This document shows positions 18,501 through 26,886 of a DNA stretch of 50,645 nt, one piece after another. Every line of letters starts with the position of its first letter. Within the stretch, counting starts at the first letter, position 1. The position numbers were made by a program, and so were the translations under genes. This stretch comes from an uncultured Steroidobacter sp. (GTDB lineage: Bacteria; Pseudomonadota; Gammaproteobacteria; Steroidobacterales; Steroidobacteraceae), in the NCBI RefSeq assembly GCF_937958065.1, contig NZ_CALFXI010000066.1, positions 1 through 50,645 on the forward strand, in the 5' to 3' direction. The notes under the pieces were generated by a model that made no database searches, was not told the origin of the DNA, and saw only the letters and a program-made list of their open reading frames with translations.

Positions 18501-19576
18501 TGCATCGACTCGGGATGTGCCCCGCTGTCGTGCACGAGCCGCTCGTAGAGCGCCAACAAGCTTAAGTGCTCCGCGTAAAGGGGATGATCGACCGGCAGGA
18601 GGCTTCGATCTTCTGCGTACAACACGAACACGAGTCGCAAGACGAGATTGAGCACGCCTTCGTGAACATGCTCTGCTTGCAGTGCCGCGGACATCCAGTC
18701 GACACGGTCGCCATTGCAATCGCGGCGCGCTGCCGCCTCGAAGCCGGCGAGCAACGTCTCCACTGCGTCGAACACTTGCTCCGCCAACTTGTTCGTGACG
18801 TCGGCCTGCCGTCGGCGGCTTTCCTCGAGCAGCCCCTCAAAGGTGAAACGCGAATCCGCGCCGTAGGTGCGCCGCGCATGGAACAGTAGCTCAAGCGCTA
18901 GGGCGATCGGTCGCCCAGCGGCGTCCGCGAGATCGGAAATCCGAAAAGTGAGATGCGAGGTTGTTTCGCCGGGCGGCGCGTATACAAGGCGCAGCTCGCG
19001 GCGATTCGAAACAAAGCCGATCGGGATGCCGGTATGCCGCAACAGACGCTCTAGCTTGGATGTCGGTGGGTAGTACCAGGCGCCGGTCAAAGTTTCGGGC
19101 TTGTCGAGATCGATGCTTGCGAACTCGGACGTGTCATCGGCGAGATCCCAAACGAGCGCGACAACGGGACGCTCATGCCCCGTTTCAGCCGTCGGCTGCT
19201 CACTCGCTGCAGGCGAGAATGCGGCGAATGGATCGTCCGTCGGAGTCAGCACCGTTCGGGCAATCCCCAAGCTGGCGCGAATCTCCTGCCCCGACTCGGG
19301 CGCATAGAACGTCGGCAACGCATCGCGATTCAGCAGCATTCCTGGCGTGTCATAGCCAAGGAAGGTTTCAAAGAAGCCGCGCACGCTCTTCAGCGCTAGT
19401 CGACCATCCGCAAACTCCGTGCACTGCGCACGAATCTGCGCTGTGATCTCCGGCCGCGGGGCCGGCGCGATCTGCGCCTCCGCCAGTACCGGGATCGAAA
19501 ACACAAGCCCTTCGATCGGCTGCGCAAGACCGAGCCAGGTTTCGTGGAACAGACGATCGGCGTCACGCGCGCTCAC
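15521..19576 (-). CDS. drmMI: DISARM DrmMI, adenine-specific DNA methyltransferase (class 1)
   Basis: About 1351 residues. Motif I is DPAMGSGAFLVEACRF near residue 690; the catalytic motif IV is VGNPPFMGV near residue 930, the NPPF type of N6-adenine methylases. A large N-terminal region precedes them, and a target-recognition-like C-terminal part contains SRVTKHLCFSF. The frame is open as far as 19936, but residues beyond 19576 are arginine-rich noise overlapping drmD. GTG at 19576, with AAGGAG seven bases upstream and overlapping the drmD stop as GTGA, is the better start. In class 1 DISARM this enzyme marks host DNA as self. Confidence 0.93.
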   Translation of the reverse strand: MSARDADRLFHETWLGLAQPIEGLVFSIPVLAEAQIAPAPRPEITAQIRAQCTEFADGRLALKSVRGFFETFLGYDTPGMLLNRDALPTFYAPESGQEIRASLGIARTVLTPTDDPFAAFSPAASEQPTAETGHERPVVALVWDLADDTSEFASIDLDKPETLTGAWYYPPTSKLERLLRHTGIPIGFVSNRRELRLVYAPPGETTSHLTFRISDLADAAGRPIALALELLFHARRTYGADSRFTFEGLLEESRRRQADVTNKLAEQVFDAVETLLAGFEAAARRDCNGDRVDWMSAALQAEHVHEGVLNLVLRLVFVLYAEDRSLLPVDHPLYAEHLSLLALYERLVHDSGAHPESMHHRFGAYGALSALFRAIHCGVRHGTLHLPARQGKLFDPSAYPFLEGGLPDWTAAVHRAKDRAQVLLPSIDDKTIYDVLHGLIVLDGQRLSYRDLSVEQIGAVYESLMGYRVQTVAGPAVRLGKNGVWVEVRELRRASKQEQKKLLQDRCEVSAATIKNVLAALAEHADDDSAADAIAGLSGKQRQLRNRARAGQLVLQPTASRRSTGSHYTPRSLSERVVRRTLEPILACLGEAPTADRILQLKICDPAMGSGAFLVEACRFLGEQIVEAWRRSGDLPVMIERHGEPLLYAKRLVAERCLYGVDKNAAAVELAKLSLWLETLSVDKPFTFLDHVLRHGDSLVGLDLEQIRAFHWSPEKQVPTIAPLVDQVLLEVREHRDAIQKLADDDSEAAQREKRRLLELADLAMDRVKLVADACVGAFFAADKPKAREQERQRRRAVVETWLSGDDQSKAVVEGWSREIRGKHAPFHWQLELPEVFFRERPDPLQQGQLTGTAYVDAFVGNPPFMGVAYITERLGSGYVQWLQETYESTSGKFDLCAHFLLRAESLIGTNGAFGFIATNTIAQGDTRQTGLQYLLTKKKLQIYDAIQSMEWPGDASVSVSILTIAKGRPIEFAKDRRLNDQPVSCINSQLQAELERTNPHVLDANDGVCFVGSLILGTGFVLTPAEKDRLLAASENNSHRIFPYLGGHEVNTNPRQEHERYVISFDVMDLTEAARWPDLLEIVKSRVKPERDRNRRAAYRERWWRFGEPQTRMREAIGRLGRCLVTSRVTKHLCFSFQPTSRIFSEQLCVVALCSYTGFAVLQSRVHEAWARLLSSSLQGTLRYTASDCFQTFPFPQTAPHTVLNSLEHIGERLYIERAQYMIDTNQGLTQTYNRLKDPTCDDSRILKLRELHEAMDRAVLDAYGWRDIEVPPFCPKSADEQRALERFQDIVIDRLFVLNAQRAEEEKRLGPATATPKKKATSKRVKKETANAAIAQSQLLFDAAEGEER

Positions 19577-22500
19577 GTCCAGCTCCTTGGCCAGCTGACG
19601 ACGAGGCCGACCGGTGTCAATCGCACCGTGCGCACCTCGTACAAGGCTTCGATCGCCGCAGGCTCGCGCTCCATGTCCGCGTCGATTGTCGCGGCACGAC
19701 GGTCCAGGTGGTCGAGATCGAGTCTGAACTGCCGCTGTTGCTCGCGAATATCGATCGAGTCGCCGAGTCCCTCGAAGAGATCGCGCTGACGCAATACCTG
19801 TGCAGCTTTGCGGATCGCGCGCTTCTGCCGCTCGAGCAGCATTCGCATTCCATCTGCTTCGGCGCGTGCGCGTGCGGTCAGTCCCTTTTTGGCTTCGACG
19901 GCATGCGCGTCCGCCTCGTTCTCGAGCGCCTTCCACAGGGAGGCCATTAGGCTCTCGGCCGACGCAGCGATCGTGGCCGCATTCCGACCTTCAGGAGCGG
20001 GTGCGGCTGACGTCAAGCGCGTTTCGATTTCCTTCACGAGTACTGCTGTGTCCGGCGCAGAGCGCAAAAGCAGCGCGCGCGACCCTTCCACGCTTCCGTC
20101 CCAGGACGCAGCAACCGAGATGATCTCATCGTGCAATCGCGCCGCCCCCGGCCCGAACAGCGTCAACCGCGCATAGCCAACGACCTGCGCCTCTCCCGCA
20201 TTCGGATCTATGAGCGCGGTGACGCGGCGCAAATCGTGCGCGGAAAAGCCTTGAGCAAGAAAGCGATCGAGGATGCGTTTGGTAAAAGGATGAGCAAGGT
20301 GGAGCTGCTCGATATCGCCGGTCAGCCGCGCGATTGGCGAAAACGTCACCGGCAGCGGTGGCTTTTTTCGCCAATCGTAGAAAGATTCATCTCGCGCGCG
20401 AGGCGGGCGGAGCGTATCGAGCGTCACATCCCACGAACGATCAAGCTGCGGCAGCCGAAAGCGAGGCTTGCCATCGTGCGATCCGTCCTCGATCAGACCC
20501 GTCGTGCCGGCCAGCGTCAAACCGATGCTCACGACATCGCGCAACGCTTCAGGACTTACTTCCAGAATTTTCCGTGAGGCATCGTAGCGGCGTCCCGCGC
20601 GCACGATCTCATCCCTCAGCAACTTCTCGTCCTTCCGAGCCTCTTCGAGCTCCTCCTCCACCGTGCGCGTCGAGGGGTCCGTGCCGATGGCGTCGATTCT
20701 CGCCGCGCTATTCGCTCGAATACCTTCTGCCAGAACAGTTTCCATCTCATCGAGGAGCACGCCGCTCAATGATCCAAGCTCGCGTTGCACGATGTCGATC
20801 TTGTGCACCAATGTGTCAAGCACGCGATCTTCGGTGCGAGCCGGATACACGAAGTAGTGACAGCGCACTTCTTTCTCCGGCTGGAGCGTGCGGTCGATGC
20901 GGCCGTTGCGTTGCTCGAGTCGCGCCGGGTTCCACGGCAAGTCGATGTGAAACAGATCGGCACAGTGCGCTTGCAGATTGATGCCTTCGCGAGCCGCGTC
21001 GGTTGCCACGAGAATGCGCAGCGGCTCGTGCTCGGGCGACGCATTGAACCGGCGCTGGATCTCCTCTCGCGCTTCATCGCCCATGCCGCCAGAGAAGCTT
21101 GCGATGCGTTCGTCCGCTTGATCCGTCTCGGAGATAGCCTCGCGCAACAGCTCGAGCAGATAGCGCTTCGTGTCCGCCCATTCCGTGAACAGGATGACGC
21201 GGCGATTGCTCCACTCACGGCTTGCAGCGGCATCGGCGGCGCGGCCAATGGCTGGGCAGAGGTGTTCGCGCATCCAGGCAAGCAACGCACGCACTTTCGC
21301 ATCGGGTGCGCGGCGCGCGCGTTCGGCGGTCGCTCGCATCGAACTTAGGAGTGCACTGGCCTCTTCGGATGGCGTAGGAAGATTCGCGCTCGCCGCTACC
21401 AGCTCTGAATCGCTGTCTGCTTGAATTTCCTCATCCGTTCGGCCGAAGAGCTCCGTGTCGACGGCTTCGTTTGTCGATGGCGGAACATCCGTACGCGCGG
21501 CGATGCCTCGCTTCTGAACCGCTGCCGCGTGCACTTCGAGGCTGCGCGCGAAAGCCTCCGGACTAGAAAGTAGGCGCTGCTGCAACCGGATGAATGGCAA
21601 ACGCCCTACTCCCTTCTCTGGCGCGCACAGCTCGGTGTATCGGGAAAGCATCCTCGCAAGTTCGATATCGACGGGCTCACCAGCCCCGATCTCGATTGCA
21701 GGCGCTGCCTTGCCGTCGGAACGCACAGCCTGAGCCGACCACTTCCCTGAACCGTATTCGAGACTAATGCGTACGAGGATGCGATCGGGAACGCTTTCAA
21801 TGCCGAGCTTCTTCAAGTCACGCTTTAGGCGACGAACCATGACAGGGGCGAGGTCAGCCTTGCCGTCCACGGGAACGCCACGCGTGAAGCGGATCGGATC
21901 GAGAATCTCAAGCAGCGCGCTGAAGCTATTGGAGTGTCCGTTATGGGGCGTCGCCGAAAGAAACAACCGATTGTCGAACCGTGGCGCCAAGTCGCGAATA
22001 GTCGCGGTCGTCTCGCTATCCACCGCATATCGGCTACGCGACGCCGGCGCTGCGACGTGGGCTTCGTCGAGCACGAGCAGACTTTTTTTGGCGCGATCTC
22101 CGAGCAGTTGCAGCAGCGGCTCTCGATATTCAGGACGGCGCAGCAAGGCGTGAGAAACGATGAAGCGATGATGCGTCGACCATGGATTGACGCTAAACCC
22201 TCGCTGCCTGCGCCGCTGAGCCACGAAAGCTCGTGTCATCACTTCGAAATGAAGCCCAAACCGCCGACGCATCTCGCTCTGCCACTGCAGGCAGATGGAA
22301 GCCGGGCAGCTAATGAGCACGAATTGCGCTTGCTGACGCAGAATCAGCTCCTGCATCACGAGCCCCGCTTCGATCGTCTTGCCGAGACCGACGTCATCAG
22401 CAATGAAGAGGTTAGCGCGCGGCAGCTCCAGCGCCTTCATCAGCGGCGTCAGTTGATGCGCCATATGCTCGATACCAGCTCGGAACGGCGCTTGAAAACG

Positions 22501-23115
22501 TGTCGCGTCGGCCGCGCTGACAGCATTCCAGCGCAGCGCATGCACATACGCACCGAAGTGCTTCGGCGGATCGAGCGCGTCAACCTCACCCAGACCGCGC
22601 TCTTGAGGTTGGATCACCTCAGCACCGAGCTCGAGGTCCCACAGCACCTCGAGCCGACGACCCGGATCATCGTCATCGAGACAGACCAAACCGAGTCGAG
22701 GCGAATCGAACGGCAGGCCTTCGACAACGTCTTCAACGAGCCACTGACGATGGCGCGCTCGAACGATTTCTCCAACGCGTGGCAACCCATCTCGTACAGC
22801 AAACGCTGGCTGTTTAATCGAGAGCGATGGATCGAGCCCTGCCGCGCCGAGGAGCGCCGCGATCAGATCTCGCCGCGAATTGGACTCAACGCGGATATCG
22901 TTCGCATTGCACGCCCCGATCAACTCTTCGCGCCCGAATTCATGCAATGCGGCCGGGAACCGATCAGCGAGTTGCGATCCGAGTGATTCAGCCAACTGCT
23001 GCTTCGTCGCCGAGGAATTTTGCAAGCGGACGCCGAACACGCGCGCAAGATCGAGTATTCGCTGCTTGGTAAGCACCGAAAACACTGAAGCTGGCGTGAT
23101 CGCCGTTTCTGTCAT
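19573..23115 (-). CDS. drmD: DISARM DrmD, SNF2-family helicase (class 1 marker)
   Basis: An 1180-residue SNF2-like protein. Walker A is DDVGLGKTIEAGLVMQ near residue 240, motif II LLVLDEAHVAAP, motif III FLSATPHNG. The second lobe has VILFTEWADTKRYLL and NLQAHCADLFHIDLPWNP, ending with QRNGRIDRTLQ (motif VI). The N-terminal 100 residues contain a SAP/Rho-N-like helical repeat (RILDLARVFGVRLQ). DrmD with DrmMI defines class 1 DISARM. First core gene; starts 65 bp after the XRE-peptidase gene stop. Gene order drmD-drmMI-drmA-drmB-drmC matches the class 1 layout exactly. Confidence 0.93.
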   Translation of the reverse strand: MTETAITPASVFSVLTKQRILDLARVFGVRLQNSSATKQQLAESLGSQLADRFPAALHEFGREELIGACNANDIRVESNSRRDLIAALLGAAGLDPSLSIKQPAFAVRDGLPRVGEIVRARHRQWLVEDVVEGLPFDSPRLGLVCLDDDDPGRRLEVLWDLELGAEVIQPQERGLGEVDALDPPKHFGAYVHALRWNAVSAADATRFQAPFRAGIEHMAHQLTPLMKALELPRANLFIADDVGLGKTIEAGLVMQELILRQQAQFVLISCPASICLQWQSEMRRRFGLHFEVMTRAFVAQRRRQRGFSVNPWSTHHRFIVSHALLRRPEYREPLLQLLGDRAKKSLLVLDEAHVAAPASRSRYAVDSETTATIRDLAPRFDNRLFLSATPHNGHSNSFSALLEILDPIRFTRGVPVDGKADLAPVMVRRLKRDLKKLGIESVPDRILVRISLEYGSGKWSAQAVRSDGKAAPAIEIGAGEPVDIELARMLSRYTELCAPEKGVGRLPFIRLQQRLLSSPEAFARSLEVHAAAVQKRGIAARTDVPPSTNEAVDTELFGRTDEEIQADSDSELVAASANLPTPSEEASALLSSMRATAERARRAPDAKVRALLAWMREHLCPAIGRAADAAASREWSNRRVILFTEWADTKRYLLELLREAISETDQADERIASFSGGMGDEAREEIQRRFNASPEHEPLRILVATDAAREGINLQAHCADLFHIDLPWNPARLEQRNGRIDRTLQPEKEVRCHYFVYPARTEDRVLDTLVHKIDIVQRELGSLSGVLLDEMETVLAEGIRANSAARIDAIGTDPSTRTVEEELEEARKDEKLLRDEIVRAGRRYDASRKILEVSPEALRDVVSIGLTLAGTTGLIEDGSHDGKPRFRLPQLDRSWDVTLDTLRPPRARDESFYDWRKKPPLPVTFSPIARLTGDIEQLHLAHPFTKRILDRFLAQGFSAHDLRRVTALIDPNAGEAQVVGYARLTLFGPGAARLHDEIISVAASWDGSVEGSRALLLRSAPDTAVLVKEIETRLTSAAPAPEGRNAATIAASAESLMASLWKALENEADAHAVEAKKGLTARARAEADGMRMLLERQKRAIRKAAQVLRQRDLFEGLGDSIDIREQQRQFRLDLDHLDRRAATIDADMEREPAAIEALYEVRTVRLTPVGLVVSWPRSWT

Positions 23116-23180
23116 TCCTTTGCCGCTGAGTTCAATCTTTTGTTGGAATCAAGCTGTGATCGGTCGGGGAACGACGAACC

Positions 23181-24272
23181 CTATTTGACTACTCGAAGAC
23201 GCATACTTGGCCCCGATACGGACCTGAATTGCGCCGACCCGTCTGTTGCAACCAGTCCGAAAATGAGCTCCTCCAGCTGAGTAACCTGGATGGCCAGCTC
23301 CGCGGCGATCGCGCTTTTCGACTGCCCGCTTGCGCGCAGGGCGTCAAACACTTTGGCCAGAACCTGCGATGTCTCGCGAGGCGCGGGATCAGGTTCATTC
23401 GTGCGATAGTCTGCGACCTCTATACACATTGATCGGTATTGCCAATCAGAAACAACCTGGAGTTTCCACAGGCGGTACAACAACGCCACAACCGAAACTA
23501 TCCAGCGCTTCTTCAAGCTCACCAATTGGTCAATTGTGGGAACACGTCGCACTGTCGCCCACACGCTCGTGGCTGGCATGAGCAGTGCCGACGCGAAAGC
23601 GTTTGCCTGCTCTTCCGCTCCCTGTCCCTGAGGTCCGCCATGTTTGTGCAATACGAGGTGACCAAGCTCATGCGCACAATCGAACCTGCTTCGCTCCGCG
23701 GACTTAGCCGTGTTGAGGAAAATAAAAGGCGTGTCGCCGCGCCAGAACGAAAACGCGTCGACCCTCCTCGTGTCCTCTGCAAGCGAAAAAACTCGAACCC
23801 CGCGTGATTCGACCAAGTGGATCATGTTCTTAATGGGCCGATCACCCAAATTCCAAGAACGCCTGACCGCCTCTGCCGCTATCTCTGGCTCTTCCCCCTG
23901 CAAGTCCGGCAAATCGCATTTGGGAAGTTCAAATCTTTCTTCGATCCAGTCGTGAAGAATGAGCGCCAATGCTCCAGCGCCAAGCGCGCCATCTCGTTCT
24001 GCGGCCGTCATTCTCGAAAGAGCACGGAAGCTGACGACACGCGTTCTCGGCATGTCCAGATCAGGGCCATAGAAGAACTCGATAGGGAATTGCAGCTTCA
24101 CTGCGAGCCGCTTCAGCGTTTCCGGGGAGGGTGCAAACTCGCCCTTTTCGTACGCCGAAATAGTTCGCGGCTCAACATCAACGAGCTCAGCGAGCTGGCG
24201 CATACTCACGCCGCGACGCCGTCGCGCCAGTTCAAGTCGCGACGGATTCATCGATCGTTCCACTGGAGTCAC
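23181..24272 (-). CDS. XRE-family regulator fused to ImmA/IrrE-type metallopeptidase
   Basis: The N-terminus is a helix-turn-helix domain (LELARRRRGVSMRQLAEL; TISAYEKGEFAPSPETL); the rest is an ImmA/IrrE (DUF955) zinc peptidase with DCAHELGHLVLHKHG, the HExxH site near residue 205. Proteins of this design respond to stress or infection by cleaving a partner repressor or changing transcription. The frame can start with GTG at 24272 (GTGA overlap with the upstream gene) or ATG at 24251. It precedes drmD by 65 bp on the same strand, so it may regulate DISARM, or form an ImmA-type module with the upstream protein. Confidence 0.88.
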   Translation of the reverse strand: MTPVERSMNPSRLELARRRRGVSMRQLAELVDVEPRTISAYEKGEFAPSPETLKRLAVKLQFPIEFFYGPDLDMPRTRVVSFRALSRMTAAERDGALGAGALALILHDWIEERFELPKCDLPDLQGEEPEIAAEAVRRSWNLGDRPIKNMIHLVESRGVRVFSLAEDTRRVDAFSFWRGDTPFIFLNTAKSAERSRFDCAHELGHLVLHKHGGPQGQGAEEQANAFASALLMPATSVWATVRRVPTIDQLVSLKKRWIVSVVALLYRLWKLQVVSDWQYRSMCIEVADYRTNEPDPAPRETSQVLAKVFDALRASGQSKSAIAAELAIQVTQLEELIFGLVATDGSAQFRSVSGPSMRLRVVK

Positions 24273-24961
24273 GCTCGTCGTTTAATTTCGATGTCGATGT
24301 CAGGCAGATCATCCATCGGGAGATCCGCACCGTCCGCCTGGACTTCAGTTGATGGCAGTATGATCCGCTCGACCCAATTGATAATGCGGCCCTGCTCGTC
24401 TTGACCCGACGGCAACGACAATTCTGCTCGGACCTCTGCGGCATCCGGATCAACGTAGATCAGCAGATACCACGTTTCGCATTGTTCATCGGCGACCTCG
24501 ACTTCGTCCTCATCCGGTAGCCGAATATCTAGTGACAGCTGGTTCGCAGAAATTGCCTCCTCGGTCCTCGCTCCCTTGGCGGAGAGTGTGGTCGGAGATG
24601 CATACGGCCTACCTGTATTCGCGTCTCCGCTCGCTACAGCAATAGCGAGTGCGGCATCGGGAGAGACTACAGTGCAATAACCGCCCTCGTTACTGATCGA
24701 CCACTTTCGCGGCACCAGTCGTTGCCGGAGGCGCCGAACCCCATGACCCCAGAGCGACAAGGCGATATACAGAGGCGGGTCGAGTTCGGTGCAGGCCACT
24801 CGACCTTGATGAGCAGCTCGGACAGCGTCGAGGAGATCCGAGATCTTCAGACCCAGCTGCTGCAAACGAGTCTGCACGTCGAATACGTCAGCGTAAACCT
24901 TGATGGACGCCTGCATGAGCCACTCCGGCCAGAGAGCAACGACTTCCGCTTTTTCTACCAT
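24269..24961 (-). CDS. Hypothetical protein, about 230 aa, coupled to the XRE-ImmA gene
   Basis: Unrecognised. ATG at 24961 (MVEKAEVVALWPEWLMQASI) is preferred because the upstream residues (to 25027) are cysteine/proline-rich and lack a ribosome site. The N-terminal part is helical; the C-terminal third is strongly acidic (RLPDEDEVEVADEQCETWYL; PMDDLPDIDIEIK). Its stop overlaps the GTG of the XRE-ImmA gene, implying coupled expression. Acidic partners next to ImmA-like peptidases can be peptidase substrates or inhibitors; here that is only a guess. Confidence 0.65.
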   Translation of the reverse strand: MVEKAEVVALWPEWLMQASIKVYADVFDVQTRLQQLGLKISDLLDAVRAAHQGRVACTELDPPLYIALSLWGHGVRRLRQRLVPRKWSISNEGGYCTVVSPDAALAIAVASGDANTGRPYASPTTLSAKGARTEEAISANQLSLDIRLPDEDEVEVADEQCETWYLLIYVDPDAAEVRAELSLPSGQDEQGRIINWVERIILPSTEVQADGADLPMDDLPDIDIEIKRRA

Positions 24962-25135
24962 ACATGATGGTGGAAAAACAAGAAGCGGGCACCAGCAGTC
25001 CAGGCAAGACGTGCCGCGATCATTCACTCAGCACGATGACAGCGAAAGCGGCAGCTCGGGCAGCACGTCTATAGCCCGGGAAGGGAAGTGAACAACGTCG
25101 CGAGGCCGCGCCAGACGCCGTCGTTGATGAGGAGT

Positions 25136-26677
25136 TCATGCTGCTTCGCTCTTCTCCGGCGTTTCGGGAGACTCGGCGAGGGGATGCTCGATGAAATGCT
25201 GCTGCACGAGCTTATGCAGTGCATTGTCGTTCGTCTTTGCAACCAACGCCTCGACATCGGCAGCAGTGCAAACGGTCACCTTGTATCGGGTTTCGTGGGA
25301 CCGCAGAGTTGCTAGACGCTGCCTCGCAGCGTCAGACAGTTGGCCGGAAGTCCAGAGTTCGAAATGCATATCGAGATGGCGCCAGTCTGGATGCTCTAAT
25401 GCCTTCTTGCGCACGGTCGGAATACGCCTCGTGATCCATTTGTCGATCTCCTTGTTATCCACGAAGCCCTCGGGTGCGTGTCCCTTGCACTCGATGAAAT
25501 GAACACTTCGATTGGGAAGGACAGCAAGCACGTCGACTTCCGCCACATCCTGCCCTCCATCACGGAAGATGTGATTGAGCGTGATGTTGGCGGTCCACAG
25601 CTTCCTAACTATCTCGGCGACGATGAATTCGAACAGCGCGCCACGCAGTGAGTTGGCGGCCCCTTCGATCTTGCCTAGATTCTTAAACAGGCGATCGAAC
25701 TTGACTGGATCGACGGCCAATCGGGCAGCATCCGCCAGCACGCGGCTCAGCTCTACCAGCGCCGCGGCCACGTCCTGTCCGAATAGTGTTTCTGTTGTGG
25801 CCGGAATTACCCCCGCGTCCCTGGCCAGCCGGAACGCTTCCTTGGAGTAGCCTTCCGCGACGAAGATCTGCAGACAGCGTCCAACACCCTTCAGCGCGCG
25901 CAGAGTCTCGCACTTCCTGAGGAACGGTCGCAGGCCGGTCGCGGACAGCGCACGGCCCAGCAGAATGTCGCAGACGAAAAAGCCTGGCTTCGGCCCCGCG
26001 TTCTCTGATCGTCCACGGACAGCGCCAAGATACGAAGGCGCTGTCATGTCCCACGCGAAAGTACCAACCTTTGGTAGGTTTGACTCATCATCTGCGCGAA
26101 GGTGGAACGCACCATAGCTTCCCAGCCCGAGGTTGCGCGCCCAGGTCTTAACCGCATTCAGGACGATACTCTCGACGATGAGTCGCCCCTTCATCGCAGC
26201 GATGGTCTGATCTAGATAGCTCGTGCCTTTTACATAGCTGACGCACTCGCCGATTCCTGGGGCCCCAACGAGTTGCACCAAGCCAGCCTGCGTCAGAGCG
26301 TCCAAAACCTGCTTCGAAGACAAGTGCCGCTTTTGCGCGAGTGGCGCACCACAGGCCACGTGGAAATGTTGCAGCGGCATCATCCCTCCGCGCGCCGATA
26401 ATGCGCCAAGGGCGCATGCGTAGGCAGGGCTCGACTCCAGCGCTTTCTGGAGTGCCCGCCAGAAGCGGGGCGAACCATAGTCGTCCTTGTGATAAAGGAA
26501 CCGCGCATTGCGCGGGAATGGCAGATGCTCGATCGACTTCACTCGCGAAGAGCGGCGTGCCAGCCGCTGCCTGGCAGCCGCTGGCGAAAGCGCATGCCGC
26601 TCTCTGAGAGCACGTGAAACCTCCCCGCTGAGGGACGGGCCCATTTCCGAAAGGATTTGCTCAACGATATCTTCCAC
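25136..26677 (-). CDS. PD-(D/E)XK-fold nuclease-like protein, 513 aa
   Basis: The C-terminal third carries AEVDVLAVLPNRSVHFIECKGHAP, split here as EVDVL then FIECKGHAP, the D...ExK arrangement of Mrr/VRR-like restriction-endonuclease folds; a glutamate/arginine helix and ELWTSGQLSD follow. The N-terminal 250 residues look like winged-helix modules (LSGEVSRALRERHALSP; SSKQVLDALTQAGLV). I do not recognise the family. It has its own AT-rich upstream region and is separated from the next gene by about 174 bp, so it is probably an independent unit. Position in a defence cluster suggests a defence or DNA-sensing role (inference). Confidence 0.75.
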   Translation of the reverse strand: MEDIVEQILSEMGPSLSGEVSRALRERHALSPAAARQRLARRSSRVKSIEHLPFPRNARFLYHKDDYGSPRFWRALQKALESSPAYACALGALSARGGMMPLQHFHVACGAPLAQKRHLSSKQVLDALTQAGLVQLVGAPGIGECVSYVKGTSYLDQTIAAMKGRLIVESIVLNAVKTWARNLGLGSYGAFHLRADDESNLPKVGTFAWDMTAPSYLGAVRGRSENAGPKPGFFVCDILLGRALSATGLRPFLRKCETLRALKGVGRCLQIFVAEGYSKEAFRLARDAGVIPATTETLFGQDVAAALVELSRVLADAARLAVDPVKFDRLFKNLGKIEGAANSLRGALFEFIVAEIVRKLWTANITLNHIFRDGGQDVAEVDVLAVLPNRSVHFIECKGHAPEGFVDNKEIDKWITRRIPTVRKKALEHPDWRHLDMHFELWTSGQLSDAARQRLATLRSHETRYKVTVCTAADVEALVAKTNDNALHKLVQQHFIEHPLAESPETPEKSEAA

Positions 26678-26886
26678 GCAAACCCTCCCCCAGCCGCCCC
26701 AGGTGTCACACTGCGCTATTTATAAAAGATGCTCGAAGAGACGCGCGGCCTCTTCAAAATTAGGAAATTTCGTTTACTATCAAAACGTTAATTCTTCTTT
26801 CTGTGGGCCATGCTGCCGAAAAATCTGTGGATATTGTGTCACACGGACGACGGCATGTGCACAGCAGTCTGGATTGGCGCCCGGTG
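26678..26886. promoter_or_regulatory. AT-rich intergenic region upstream of the 513-aa gene
   Basis: About 210 bp without a gene, distinctly A+T-rich at 26715-26800 in a GC-rich window. It contains TATTTATAAAAG-like and AAATTAGGAAATTTCG stretches suitable for promoter elements reading left into 25136-26677. No clear palindrome or terminator stands out. Confidence 0.4.

Noticed and set aside
19577..19936. N-terminal extension of DrmMI to 19936
   Set aside because: The extra residues are arginine/serine-rich noise overlapping drmD; GTG at 19576 has a good ribosome site and a GTGA overlap.
21934..22986. 350-codon plus-strand open frame opposite drmD, and similar long frames opposite drmA (12399-13370) and virB6-virB8 (44482-45462)
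   Set aside because: GC-rich antisense shadows with skewed composition and no motifs; the minus-strand genes are clearly real.
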